Source: Roseomonas nitratireducens
GTDB lineage: Bacteria > Pseudomonadota > Alphaproteobacteria > Acetobacterales > Acetobacteraceae
Assembly: GCF_017813355.1 (NCBI RefSeq)
Contig: NZ_JAGIYZ010000012.1
Location: 62,001 to 126,000, forward strand
Length of the DNA: 64,000 nucleotides
Direction of reading: 5' to 3'
Below, piece after piece: positions 19,107-27,576 of the stretch (within the stretch, counting starts at the first letter, position 1; the number at the start of each line of letters is the position of its first letter). Under the pieces are notes generated by a model. That model ran no database searches. It had not been told where the DNA came from and saw only the letters and a program-made list of their open reading frames with translations. The translations under genes and the position numbers were made by a program.

Positions 19107-19496
19107 GTGCTCGAGATCGTCCGCCACCTGCTGCCGGAAGCGCCCGACCGCGTCGCCCCCTTCAGCCACGCCGTGCGCGCGGGCGACTTCCTGTTCGTCA
19201 CCGGCCAGATGCCGACGCTGCCCGGCGGCGGCAAGGTTCTCGTGGAAGGCGGGGTCGAGCCGCAGACGCGGCAGGTGCTGGAGAACCTTCGCACCGTCGT
19301 CGAAGGCTGCGGCGGCGACATCGCGCGCAGCGTCTTCGCCCGCGTCTACCTGACCGAGTTCGATCGCGACTACGCCGCGATGAACGCGGTGTGGGAAGCC
19401 TTCTTCGCCGGCGGGCTGCCGGCGCGCACCTGCGTCGGCGTCACCGGGCTCGCCGTCGGCGCGCTGGTGGAAGTGGATTTGGTGGTCGCGCTCTAG
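19107..19496 (+). CDS. RidA/YjgF-family enamine/imine deaminase
   Basis: A 129-residue RidA-fold protein: HAVRAGDFLFVTGQMP at the N-terminal half, LENLRTVVEGCGG in the middle, and the conserved Arg in PARTCVGV that binds the carboxylate of imino acids in active RidA proteins. It would hydrolyse reactive enamines such as 2-aminoacrylate. Start is GTG at 19107, two bases after the upstream stop, so it is co-translated with the DenD-like gene. The presence of a 2-aminoacrylate-producing lyase just across the divergent promoter makes a detoxifying role plausible. Confidence 0.85.
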   Translation: MLEIVRHLLPEAPDRVAPFSHAVRAGDFLFVTGQMPTLPGGGKVLVEGGVEPQTRQVLENLRTVVEGCGGDIARSVFARVYLTEFDRDYAAMNAVWEAFFAGGLPARTCVGVTGLAVGALVEVDLVVAL

Positions 19497-19945
19497 ACTT
19501 CCGCGACCGCGCCGTCGCGCTCGGCCATCAGGCGGCGCATCGGCTCGCCGATCTCCGCCTTGCGGCCCGTGGCGTTGTCGATCACCACGCACAGCGCGCG
19601 CGCCGAGCACAGCAGCCCGCCATCCGCGCGCCACATGCCGTACTGGTGGACGAAGGAGGTGCGGCGGAAGGACGCCGTGCGCACCGCGAGCAGCACCTGG
19701 TCCCGGAAATGCCCCGGCAGGTGGTACTTCACCTCGAGCGATCCCACGACCGGCCCGGGCGCCTCCGGCGAGAAGGTCCCTCCGGCGCCGAGCCACCATT
19801 CGATGCGCATGTCCTCGAAAAGCGTCAGGTAGGCCGCGTGGTTGATATGCGCGTAGATGTCGCATTCCGCCCAGCGGACCGTGTGTTCCCGCCACAGGCC
19901 CCATTGGCCCTCGACGCCGTAGCGGTCGCGCAGCGCGGCTTCCAT
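19493..19945 (-). CDS. Acyl-CoA thioesterase, hot-dog (4HBT) family
   Basis: A 150-residue single hot-dog domain protein. It has WAECDIYAHINHAAY, the 4HBT/YbgC-type motif in which Asp near the start of the central helix is catalytic, and the following LFEDMRIEWW. Members hydrolyse short or aromatic acyl-CoA esters. ATG at 19945 gives the expected domain length; a longer frame would extend into intergenic sequence. Its stop overlaps the convergent RidA stop by two bases. Specific acyl group unknown. Confidence 0.82.
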   Translation of the reverse strand: MEAALRDRYGVEGQWGLWREHTVRWAECDIYAHINHAAYLTLFEDMRIEWWLGAGGTFSPEAPGPVVGSLEVKYHLPGHFRDQVLLAVRTASFRRTSFVHQYGMWRADGGLLCSARALCVVIDNATGRKAEIGEPMRRLMAERDGAVAEV

Positions 19946-20068
19946 CTGCCGGTTCCTTCCCCCATGTCGCGGCGCAGCATGGCGCGGCGCGGCGCGTTCC
20001 GGAAGGCCGCGCTTGATCGCCATGCGCCGGGGCGCGAGGCTGGCCGCAACGAAGGCCGAGGAACCGCC

Positions 20069-21037
20069 ATGATCGCACGCCGCCACCTGCCGCTCGCCGG
20101 GCTGGGCCTTGCCCTGCCCTTCGTGAAGCCGGCCCGCGCCGCCTGGCCGGCCGACCGGCCGATCGAGGTGATCGTGCCATTCCCGCCCGGCGGAGGCGTG
20201 GACGCGGTCGGGCGCTTCGCCACCCACCAGATCACTTCCCGCGTGCCGGGCGTGCGCTTCGTCATCGTCAACCGCGCCGGCGCCTCGGGGCAGCTCGGCA
20301 TGGAGGCGATCTTCAACGCGGCACCCGACGGCTACACGATCGGCGCCATCGGCAGCCTCAACGTCTCGACCCTGCCGCTGGAACGGCCGGTGCGCTGGAA
20401 GGCGGAGGAGTTCACCTATTTCGCCAACATCGTGGACGATGCCTGCGGGCTGTGGGTGCTGCCGAACTCGCCGATCCGCTCGCTCGCCGACCTCGTCGCG
20501 GCGCTGAAGCGCCAGCCGGAAAGCGTTTCCGTCGGCAGCGCGGCGGGCGTGGGCTCGGACGACCACCTCGTGCTGCTGGGGCTCGAGGAGAAGGCCGATG
20601 TGCGCGCCCTGCACGCGCCCTTCAACGGCACGGCGCAGGTGCAGCGGGACATGCTCTCGGGCGCGGTCGACGTCGCGTCCTTCAACATGAGCGAGGGCAT
20701 CGTGCTGATGCGCGAAGGGCGCATCCGCTGCATCGGCCAGGCATCCCCCGCGCGCTGGTCCGCGGCCCCCGACGTGCCGACCTTCCGCGAGCAGGGCTTC
20801 GATGTCGTGATCGGCTCGGCGCGCGGCATCGTCGGCCCGCCGGGATTCCCGCCCGAGGCCGCGCGCGCGCTGGAAGCGGCCTTCGCCGCCGCCTTCGCCG
20901 ACCCGAACTACGTGCGCGACGCGGAGCGCGTCTCCCTCCCGCTCCGCCCGCTGGTCGGGCGCGAGTACCGGGAGATGGTGCTGGCCGAAGGGGAGACGGT
21001 GCGCGCGATGTACGCGCGCCGGCCCTGGCGGCGGTAA
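20069..21037 (+). CDS. Bug/TctC-family periplasmic receptor (tandem copy 1)
   Basis: A 322-residue exported receptor with leader RRHLPLAGLGLALPFVKPARA and Bug motifs VIVPFPPGGGVDAVGR and VIVNRAGASGQLG. GAGGAACC lies before the ATG at 20069. The next gene downstream encodes a receptor of identical length and closely similar sequence, including the shared GSDDHL segment and the RPWR-type C-terminus, so the pair is a local duplication. Bug proteins bind carboxylates, amino acids or nicotinate-like compounds; no membrane subunits are nearby. Confidence 0.88.
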   Translation: MIARRHLPLAGLGLALPFVKPARAAWPADRPIEVIVPFPPGGGVDAVGRFATHQITSRVPGVRFVIVNRAGASGQLGMEAIFNAAPDGYTIGAIGSLNVSTLPLERPVRWKAEEFTYFANIVDDACGLWVLPNSPIRSLADLVAALKRQPESVSVGSAAGVGSDDHLVLLGLEEKADVRALHAPFNGTAQVQRDMLSGAVDVASFNMSEGIVLMREGRIRCIGQASPARWSAAPDVPTFREQGFDVVIGSARGIVGPPGFPPEAARALEAAFAAAFADPNYVRDAERVSLPLRPLVGREYREMVLAEGETVRAMYARRPWRR

Positions 21038-21103
21038 TCCCTTGCGGCGGCGTTCCGGCGCCGCCTAGCCTTCCCCCAACGAAGCATTCGGGAGGAAAGC
21101 ACC

Positions 21104-22072
21104 ATGACCACGCGTCGCGCCCTGCTGGCCGGGGCCGGCAGCCTCGCCCTGCCCGCCACGCTCAGCGCCCAGCCCGCCTGGCCGGCCGACAAGCCTGTGG
21201 AGGTCATCGTCCCCTTCCCCGCCGGCGGCGGCGTGGACGTGATGACGCGGCTGGTGATGCCGCTGGTCGCGGCGCAGATCCCGGGCATGCGCCCGGTCAT
21301 CGTCAACCGCACGGGTGCCGCCGGGCAGATCGGGCTGGAGGCGACCTTCAACGCCGCGCCCGACGGCTACACCATCGGCGCCACCACCATCCCTGCGCAC
21401 AGCGCCATCCCGCTGGAGCGCAACGTGCGCTACCGCGCGATGGACTTCACCTTCATCTGCAACATCGTCGAGGACGCGAACTGCTTCTACGTCCGCGCCG
21501 AGAGCCCCTTCCGCACGGTGGCGGACGTGGTCGCCGCGGCGCGCGCGCGGCCGGGGGAGATCACCTACGGCACCACCGGCATCGGCAGCGACGACCACCT
21601 GTTCATGCTGGCCTTCGAGGCCGCGGCCGGCCTCGCGCCCATGGTGCAGGTGCCCTTCGCCGGTGCCGCGCCGCTCATTCCGCAATTGCTCGGCGGCAAC
21701 ATGGACCTCGCCGTGCTGAACGTGAACGACGCGCTGCAACTGAAGCGCGAGGGGCGGGTGCGCATCCTCGCACAGGGGGCGGCGCGACGGCAGCCGGAAG
21801 CGGCCGACGTGCCGACCTTCCGCGACCAGGGCTTCGACATCGTGGGCGGCGCGTCGCGCGGCATCGTCGGGCCGCCCAACATGCCCGCGCCGGTCGTCGC
21901 AAGGCTGGAAGCCGCTTTCCGCAACGCGCTGAACGACGAAGGCTTCCGCCGCGACGCGGAACGCCAGTTCATGCCGCTGCGGCCGCTGTTCGGGGCGGAA
22001 TACAAGGCCTTCGCGCAGGGGGTGGATGAGGGGCTGAAGCGGCTTTGGCAGGTCAGGCCCTGGCGGGGGTGA
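21104..22072 (+). CDS. Bug/TctC-family periplasmic receptor (tandem copy 2)
   Basis: A 322-residue receptor with leader RRALLAGAGSLALPATLSA, then VIVPFPAGGGVDVMTR and VIVNRTGAAGQIG. It is a paralogue of the preceding gene: same length, same FNAAPDGYTIGA and DVPTFR blocks, same C-terminal tryptophan-arginine pattern. GGAGGAAAG stands before the ATG, 66 bp after the first receptor stops. Divergence in the ligand-facing loops (for example SLNVSTLPLE versus TIPAHSAIPLE) suggests related but different ligands. Confidence 0.88.
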   Translation: MTTRRALLAGAGSLALPATLSAQPAWPADKPVEVIVPFPAGGGVDVMTRLVMPLVAAQIPGMRPVIVNRTGAAGQIGLEATFNAAPDGYTIGATTIPAHSAIPLERNVRYRAMDFTFICNIVEDANCFYVRAESPFRTVADVVAAARARPGEITYGTTGIGSDDHLFMLAFEAAAGLAPMVQVPFAGAAPLIPQLLGGNMDLAVLNVNDALQLKREGRVRILAQGAARRQPEAADVPTFRDQGFDIVGGASRGIVGPPNMPAPVVARLEAAFRNALNDEGFRRDAERQFMPLRPLFGAEYKAFAQGVDEGLKRLWQVRPWRG

Positions 22073-22080
22073 AGGTCGGG

Positions 22081-22177
22081 GTAGGAGAACCTCCCCCGAG
22101 CCCCCTCCCTTCTTTGGTCACAAAGAAGGTTGAGGGGGGTTCCGGGGGGAGAAGTTCCCTTCTCCCCCCGCTCCTAC
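22081..22177. terminator. Nested hairpins between convergent genes
   Basis: The gap between the second receptor gene and the convergent M20 peptidase gene is almost entirely self-complementary. A perfect 9-bp stem with GTCA loop sits at 22108-22129, a perfect 10-bp stem with 6-base loop at 22144-22169, and an outer 7-bp pair joins 22081-22087 with 22171-22177. Both strands can form the folds, so it probably ends transcription from both sides, although long T-runs are missing. Confidence 0.6.
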
Positions 22178-23352
22178 AAGCCCGCCTGCTCCAGCCGCAG
22201 GATCGCCCGCGCCATCGCCTGGGCGCGGGGGACCACCGTCTCGACCTCGAGGTATTCCTCCGGGCTGTGCGCCTTGCCGCCCACCGGGCCCACGCCGCAC
22301 AGCGTCGGCGCGCCCAGCGCCGCGGTGAAGCCGGAATCGGCGCAGCCGCCGGTGAACTCGGCCTCCACCTTCAGCCCGCTGTCGGCGGCCGAGGCCTGGT
22401 AGATCGAGAACAGCCGCGTGCTTTCCGGCGTCGGGTTCAGCGGCAGGAATTCGCCCTTGATGGCGAGCCGCGCCTTGGTGCCCGGCACGTAGGACCGCGC
22501 GACGATCTCGTGGATCGCGCCCATCACCTCGTCGCGGTCGGCGGGCTCGATGTAGCGCAGGTCGATCTGGAACTGGCAGGCGGGGGCGGTGGTGTTCACG
22601 CTCTGCCCGCCCTGGATCAGCCCGACATTCAGCGTGATGCCGCGGGCGAGGTCGGTCAGCGCGTGGATGGCGACGATCTTGTTCGCGGCCTCGCCGATCG
22701 CGCTGATGCCCGCTTCGAAGTTGCCGCCCGAATGCGCGGCCTTGCCCTCGATGTCCACCACGCTGAACACGCCGCCCTTGCGCGCCTTGACCACGTTGCC
22801 GGAGACGCGGCCGGGCTCGCTGTTCAGCACGACGCGGGCGTTGCGCGCCTCGGCCTCGATCACCGGGCGGCCCTCGGGGCTGCCGATCTCCTCGTCGCCG
22901 GTGAACAGGCCGACGAGCGGGCCCGGCGCGCCGCCGAACTTCGCGAAGGCGGCGAGGACGAACATGTTCATCACGATGCCCGCCTTCATGTCGGCCACGC
23001 CGGGGCCGTAGGCGAGGCCGCCCTCGATGCGGAAGGGCCGGCGCTCGGGCTCGCCCTGCGGGAAGACGGTGTCGCGATGGCCCATCAGCACGATGTTGCT
23101 GCGCTGGTTGCCGGTGCCGATGGCGTGGCCGCCTTCCACGAAGCCGCGGATGCAGTCGCCATGCTTCGTGCCCGGCACGATCTCCGTGCGGATGCCGTGG
23201 GATTCGAGGAAGCGGCGCACCTGCGCGCCGGTGCGGTCCACGCCCGGCTTGTCGTAGGACCCGCCATCGGTGTTCACCATCTCCTCGAGCTCGGCGAGCA
23301 TCGCGGCCTTCTGCGAGGCGAGCCAGGCGGTGATCTGCGCTTCGGTGGTCAT
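22174..23352 (-). CDS. M20-family metallopeptidase (glutamate carboxypeptidase type)
   Basis: A 392-residue M20 peptidase. The di-zinc ligands are visible in MGHRDTVFP, GVADMKAG, TGDEEIGSPEG (Glu-Glu pair, general base and ligand) and, at the C-terminus, GGKAHSPEEY. The lid domain runs from about residue 190 to 305. The arrangement matches CPG2-like carboxypeptidases that remove C-terminal glutamate or hydrolyse N-acyl amino acids. No signal peptide, so cytoplasmic. GGAG lies 9 bp before ATG 23352. Flanked by Bug receptors on both sides, so it may process an imported N-acyl or peptide-like ligand; this is inference. Confidence 0.87.
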   Translation of the reverse strand: MTTEAQITAWLASQKAAMLAELEEMVNTDGGSYDKPGVDRTGAQVRRFLESHGIRTEIVPGTKHGDCIRGFVEGGHAIGTGNQRSNIVLMGHRDTVFPQGEPERRPFRIEGGLAYGPGVADMKAGIVMNMFVLAAFAKFGGAPGPLVGLFTGDEEIGSPEGRPVIEAEARNARVVLNSEPGRVSGNVVKARKGGVFSVVDIEGKAAHSGGNFEAGISAIGEAANKIVAIHALTDLARGITLNVGLIQGGQSVNTTAPACQFQIDLRYIEPADRDEVMGAIHEIVARSYVPGTKARLAIKGEFLPLNPTPESTRLFSIYQASAADSGLKVEAEFTGGCADSGFTAALGAPTLCGVGPVGGKAHSPEEYLEVETVVPRAQAMARAILRLEQAGL

Positions 23353-23413
23353 GCGGGCGGTCTCCTTCGCGGCAAGGCTGGCACCGCCCGCGCCCGCCGC
23401 AAAGGGGGCGGCG

Positions 23414-24385
23414 CTACTCGATCCGCCCCAGCGCCCGCACCGTGCGCACCAGCCGCGCCGCGTCCTCGTTGTAGAAGCGCAGGAAGGCCTCGCCGTCGCG
23501 GTGGTCGAGCGTGTTGCCCGACGCCGCCATGACGCGGATGAACTCCGGGTCGCGCGCCACCTGGGCGGAGGCGGCGCGGATGCGCTCGATGACCGGCGCC
23601 GGCGTGGCCGCGGGCGCGAACAGCCCGACCCAGATGTAGAACTCGCAGTCCGGGAAGCCTTTCTCGATCAGCGTCGGCACCTCCTCGAACCCCGCCAGCC
23701 GCGTGCGGCCCCAGGTGGCGAGCGGGCGCAGCGCGCCGCTGCGGATATGCGGCGCGACCGGGCCGGGGCCGGAAGCCAGGCACTGCACCTGCCCGCCCAG
23801 GATCGCCGTCAGCGCCGGCCCGCCGCCCTGGAAGGGCACGTGCAGCATGTCGAGCCCCGCCGCCTGCGACAGCTGCGCCATCGGCACGTGCAGCGCGGAG
23901 TAGTTGCCGGCCGAGGAGTAGGAGACCTGCCCCGGCCGCGCCTTCGCATCGGCGATGAACTGCTCGATCGTGCGGATCGGCGATGCGGCGGGCACCACCA
24001 GCACCGTCGGGTCGGCGGCGAACAGCGCGATGGGGGTGAGCATCTCCGGCGTGTAGGACGGCTCCCGCCCATTCACGCGCGCGGCCTCGGGCAGCAGCGC
24101 CATCGAGGACAGCGCCATCAGCAGCGTGTAGCCATCCGGGGCGGCGCGCGCGACGAAGGCGTTGCCGATCGCGCCCGCCGCGCCGCCGCGGTTCACGATC
24201 GGCACGGCGACGCGCCAGATGCGTTCCAGCGTCGCGGCGACCGGCCGGCCCACCACATCGGCCTGCCCGCCGGGCGGGAAGGCGACCACCATGCTGACGG
24301 GGCGCGATGGGAAGCTTTCCTGCGCTATCGCCGTTGGCGTGCCGCCTGCGAATGCGATCGTTGCCAGTACCGTCCTGCGCCGCAT
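23414..24385 (-). CDS. Bug/TctC-family periplasmic receptor
   Basis: A 323-residue exported receptor with leader RRRTVLATIAFAGGTPTAIA and Bug motifs VVAFPPGGQADVVGR and IVNRGGAAGAIG. A strong GGGAGGA ribosome site precedes the ATG. It lies 61 bp upstream of the M20 peptidase gene on the same strand and may share its transcript. The upstream gap is AT-richer than average and contains a TGAC-AAC-GTCA palindrome. Ligand unknown. Confidence 0.88.
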   Translation of the reverse strand: MRRRTVLATIAFAGGTPTAIAQESFPSRPVSMVVAFPPGGQADVVGRPVAATLERIWRVAVPIVNRGGAAGAIGNAFVARAAPDGYTLLMALSSMALLPEAARVNGREPSYTPEMLTPIALFAADPTVLVVPAASPIRTIEQFIADAKARPGQVSYSSAGNYSALHVPMAQLSQAAGLDMLHVPFQGGGPALTAILGGQVQCLASGPGPVAPHIRSGALRPLATWGRTRLAGFEEVPTLIEKGFPDCEFYIWVGLFAPAATPAPVIERIRAASAQVARDPEFIRVMAASGNTLDHRDGEAFLRFYNEDAARLVRTVRALGRIE

Positions 24386-24403
24386 TTCTTTCGTTCCTCC
24401 CAG

Positions 24404-24418
24404 TGTGACAACGTCAAT
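24404..24418 (-). promoter_or_regulatory. Short palindrome upstream of the Bug receptor gene (possible operator)
   Basis: TGAC-AAC-GTCA (24406-24416) is a perfect inverted repeat with a 3-base centre placed directly upstream of the ribosome site of the receptor gene starting at 24385. Its size and spacing resemble operators of GntR-type regulators. No regulator gene is adjacent, and a short palindrome can occur by chance. Confidence 0.25.
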
Positions 24419-24460
24419 GAGCCAGAATAGCGAAGGGCGGTCGTCAAAAAATGCGCATCC

Positions 24461-24883
24461 TCAAGCCCCAGGCGCGCGCCTTACGCGACCTGCTTCGCGC
24501 AGTTGGACGACCACAAAGGTCAACGCGAGAACGCCCAGGGACAGCATGAACAGTGTCCCAGCCCAGAGGAACACCTCCGAAAGCCCCATTCGCGGTGACG
24601 GGTCAGCGATGGCCTGCATCAGTAGGCCGATATGCAGCGCGCCAACGGCCGTTGTCAGGAGCAGCAGCAAAGCGATGAAGAGCACGCGTTGCGCGCGCTT
24701 GCGCAGAAGCAGGCCGGGCAGAAGCAGGAGCGCGAACTCGCCGCCTCCGCCGCTAGCCAACCCATCCTCGAACGCCCTGTCCAAGGCATCTGGCGCGCGC
24801 TGCCGAAGGCGTTGGCTTCGCGCCGCGAGCAGTGCCGTTGCCACCAACGTCGCGACGGACAGGGCGAGCAGCAGCCAAGCCAT
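24461..24883 (-). CDS. Membrane protein of unknown function
   Basis: A 140-residue protein with three to four hydrophobic helices: an N-terminal one (MAWLLLALSVATLVATALL), one around residues 65-90 and one around 100-128, with a possible short one in between at about 50-60. The start follows the stop of the FAH-family gene with no gap (TGAATG), so translation is coupled. Base composition is visibly lower in G+C than the flanking genes and codon choice is less biased, hinting at a recent arrival. No family recognised. Confidence 0.6.
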   Translation of the reverse strand: MAWLLLALSVATLVATALLAARSQRLRQRAPDALDRAFEDGLASGGGGEFALLLLPGLLLRKRAQRVLFIALLLLLTTAVGALHIGLLMQAIADPSPRMGLSEVFLWAGTLFMLSLGVLALTFVVVQLREAGRVRRAPGA

Positions 24884-25759
24884 TCACGCCACCGGATTCT
24901 CCAGCACGCCGATCCCCGGCACCTCGATCCGCACGCGGTCGCCGGCCTTGAGGAACTTCGGCGGGCTGAACCCGATGCCCACGCCGGCCGGCGTGCCGGT
25001 GGCGATGATGTCGCCCGGTTCCAGCGTGATGGCGGCGGAGATCGTCGCGATCAGCGTCGGGATGCCGAAGATCAGGTCCTCGACCGGCGCGCGCTGGCGC
25101 AGTTCGCCGTTCACCCAGGTGGAGATGGAAAGCTTCGGCGGCACGCCGGCGGCATCCGCCGTGACGATGGCCGGGCCCATCGGGCAGTAGCCGTCGATGC
25201 CCTTGCCCAGGATCCACTGGCGATGCTTGTGCTGCAGCGTGCGCGCGGTGACGTCGTTGACGATGGTGTAGCCGAACACATGCGCGTAGGCGTCGGCCTC
25301 GCTGATGCCGCGGCCACCCTTGCCGATCACGACGGCGATCTCGCCCTCGTAGTCGGTGCTGTTGGAGGAATCGAGGAAGGAAGGGATGGGCTCGCCCGGC
25401 CCGATCACGCTGGTGGGCGGCTTGCTGAACACCACGGGGGCTTCCGGCACCACTTCCTTGGCCGTCGCGTCGAAGCCGCTGTTGGCGAATTCCTTCGCGT
25501 GCTCGTGGTAGTTCTTGCCGACGCAGAAGATGTTCTTGGCCGGGCGCGGGATGGGGGCGAGCAGCGTCGCGCCCTCGGCCACCGGGGCCCTGGCGGCGGC
25601 CGCGCGCGCGGCGTCCAGCGCCGCGGTGCCGCCGGCGATCAGCGCCAGCATCCCCTGCGGCAGCGTCCCATCCGCCGCGGCAAGGTCGAGCACCTTGCCC
25701 GCATCGTCGAGCGCGCCGATGCGCGTGCCCTTCCCGTCCCTGAACGTCACCAGCCGCAT
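24884..25759 (-). CDS. Fumarylacetoacetate hydrolase family protein
   Basis: A 291-residue FAH-fold enzyme with KNYHEHAKEF, the metal-binding Glu pair in DYEGEIAVVIG, Asp in VNDVTAR and the GTPAGVGIG loop near the C-terminus. Members hydrolyse a C-C bond or decarboxylate/tautomerise 2-oxo acids in aromatic and amino-acid breakdown (for example 2-hydroxyhepta-diene-dioate isomerase, acylpyruvase). GGGAGGA precedes the ATG. It sits at the end of an amidase-PhnA-FAH-membrane protein run. The exact reaction is not determinable. Confidence 0.87.
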   Translation of the reverse strand: MRLVTFRDGKGTRIGALDDAGKVLDLAAADGTLPQGMLALIAGGTAALDAARAAAARAPVAEGATLLAPIPRPAKNIFCVGKNYHEHAKEFANSGFDATAKEVVPEAPVVFSKPPTSVIGPGEPIPSFLDSSNSTDYEGEIAVVIGKGGRGISEADAYAHVFGYTIVNDVTARTLQHKHRQWILGKGIDGYCPMGPAIVTADAAGVPPKLSISTWVNGELRQRAPVEDLIFGIPTLIATISAAITLEPGDIIATGTPAGVGIGFSPPKFLKAGDRVRIEVPGIGVLENPVA

Positions 25760-25772
25760 CGAATCCTCCCGG

Positions 25773-26081
25773 TCACCGCTTGCGCACGAATTCGGTGCGC
25801 AGCACGAGCCCCTTGATGGCGTCGTGGCGGCAATCGATCAACTCCGGGTCGTCGGTCAGGCGGATCGACCGGATGACCGTCCCCTGCTTCAGGGTCTGGC
25901 CCGCGCCCTTCACCTTCAGGTCCTTGATGACGGTGACCGAATCGCCATCCGCCAGCTCATGGCCCGCGGCGTCGCGCACGACGACGCGGGCGGCGGCGGC
26001 GGTCGCGGCCGCCACCTCCGACGCCGGGCGCCATTCGCCGGTCGCCTCGTCATAGACGTAGTCGTCATCGCCGTCGGGCAT
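25773..26081 (-). CDS. PhnA/YjdM-type protein lacking the zinc ribbon
   Basis: The 102-residue protein carries the C-terminal domain of PhnA (YjdM): VVRDAAGHELADGDSVTVIK and DLKVKG, ending in TEFVRKR. In E. coli the N-terminal 30 residues form a zinc ribbon with two Cys pairs; here that part is short and acidic (DGDDDYVYDEATGEW) and has no cysteine. The ATG at 26081 follows a GGAGG site and begins 11 bp after the amidase stop, which rules out a longer form. The family was once linked to phosphonoacetate hydrolysis but that is not accepted for this member; its role is unknown. Confidence 0.82.
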   Translation of the reverse strand: MPDGDDDYVYDEATGEWRPASEVAAATAAAARVVVRDAAGHELADGDSVTVIKDLKVKGAGQTLKQGTVIRSIRLTDDPELIDCRHDAIKGLVLRTEFVRKR

Positions 26082-26092
26082 CGCGGCCTCCG

Positions 26093-27502
26093 TCACGCCG
26101 GCTTCGTCGCGGCCGGGTCGGCCAGCGGCAGGCTCGCGGCGCGTTCCAGCGCGCGGGCGGCGCGGAAGGCCAGGTCGTCGCGATAGAGGGGGGCGACCAC
26201 CTGCACCGCGCGCGGCATCCCTTCGCCGTCGATCGCGACGGGCACGCTGATCGCCGGCTGGCGGGTCAGGTTGAAGGCGAAGGTCCAGGGCGCCCAGTCC
26301 CGCCACAGCGAGAGTTCCGGCTGCGCCGTCGGCTGGTCGGCGGCGAAGGCGGCGGTCGGCGTGCAGGCGGTCAGCACCAGGTCGTGGCGCTGGTGGAAGC
26401 GCGCCATGGCGTGCGCGGCTTCCAGGCGCATCGCCTCGGCCGCCAGGTAGTCCACCGCCGGCATGTCGCCATGCTTGCGCGCCACGTCGAGGATGCCGGC
26501 GTCGAGCAATTCGCGCTTGTCCTCAGGGATCGTCGCGACGACGCGGGCCAGCGCCACGCCCCAGACGCGGCCGAAGATGGCGCGCGTGTCGGGCAGGCCG
26601 GGGTCGGCTTCCTCGACGATCGCGCCCTGTTCGGCCAGCATCCGTGCCGCCCCGGCTAGCACCGCCTCGCCATCCTCATCGAGCGGCGGCTCGAAGCCCA
26701 TGCGGCGGACGATGGCCACGCGCATCCCGGCCACGCCCTCCTCGATCCCGCCCCGCCAGTCGCGCGGGTCGTCCGGCAGGCAGTACGGGTCGCGCAGGTC
26801 GTGCCGCGCCATGGCCGAGAACATCAACGCCGCGTCGCGCACCGTGCGCGTCATCGGCCCCGCGACGGCCACATGGCCGAAGGCGCCGAGCGGCCATTGC
26901 GGGATGCGCCCGAAGGACGGCTTCACGCCCACCAGCCCGCAATAGGCCGCCGGGATGCGGATCGACCCGCCCGCATCCGTGCCGATGTGCAGCGGGCCGA
27001 AGCAGGCCGCCCCCGCCGCGCCGGCGCCGCTGGAAGAACCGCCCGGCGTGCGCTGCGGGTTCCACGGGTTGCGCGTGATGCCGTGCAGCGGGCAGTCGCC
27101 CGGGGATTTCCAGCCGAATTCCGTCGTCGTGGTCTTGCCCAGGATGACGGCGCCCGATTCCTTCAGCCCCATCACCGCGGGCGCGTCCTCGGTCGCCGGC
27201 GTGGTGTCGGAGGTGCGGCTGCCGCGCCGCGTCGGGAAGCCCGAAAGGTGCAGCAGGTCCTTCACCGTGGCGGGCACGCCATCGAGCGGCCCGATCGGCC
27301 GGCCGGCCATCCAGCGCGCCTCGCTTTCCCCCGCGGCCTGGAGCGCGCGGGGGTTCATGGCGGCGAAGGCGTTGACCCAGGGGTTGAAGCGCGCGACGCG
27401 CTCCAGCACCGCCTTGAGGGCTTCCACCGGCGACAGGGCGCGGCGGGCATAGAGGCCGAGCAGCGTCTCGGCGGACATCAGCGCGGGGTCGGTGTCGCTC
27501 AT
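26093..27502 (-). CDS. Amidase signature family hydrolase
   Basis: A 469-residue amidase with the Ser-cisSer-Lys triad visible: Lys in TVKDLLH near residue 80, the Gly/Ser-rich GGSSSGAGAA near residue 155 (cis-Ser), and the nucleophile in GTDAGGSIRIPA near residue 178. Enzymes of this family hydrolyse amides, carbamoyl or ureido groups. No signal peptide. It lies 74 bp downstream of rutA on the same strand and 11 bp upstream of the PhnA-like gene, so a role in breaking down an amide or ureide product is plausible. GatA is the other possibility, but there are no gatB or gatC genes here. Confidence 0.88.
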   Translation of the reverse strand: MSDTDPALMSAETLLGLYARRALSPVEALKAVLERVARFNPWVNAFAAMNPRALQAAGESEARWMAGRPIGPLDGVPATVKDLLHLSGFPTRRGSRTSDTTPATEDAPAVMGLKESGAVILGKTTTTEFGWKSPGDCPLHGITRNPWNPQRTPGGSSSGAGAAGAACFGPLHIGTDAGGSIRIPAAYCGLVGVKPSFGRIPQWPLGAFGHVAVAGPMTRTVRDAALMFSAMARHDLRDPYCLPDDPRDWRGGIEEGVAGMRVAIVRRMGFEPPLDEDGEAVLAGAARMLAEQGAIVEEADPGLPDTRAIFGRVWGVALARVVATIPEDKRELLDAGILDVARKHGDMPAVDYLAAEAMRLEAAHAMARFHQRHDLVLTACTPTAAFAADQPTAQPELSLWRDWAPWTFAFNLTRQPAISVPVAIDGEGMPRAVQVVAPLYRDDLAFRAARALERAASLPLADPAATKPA

Positions 27503-27576
27503 GCTGAGCGCGGGGTCAGGTTCGGCATGGGGCCACCCTGCCCCCCGACCCCGCGTCGTTCAAGCGGCGAAGGCGC

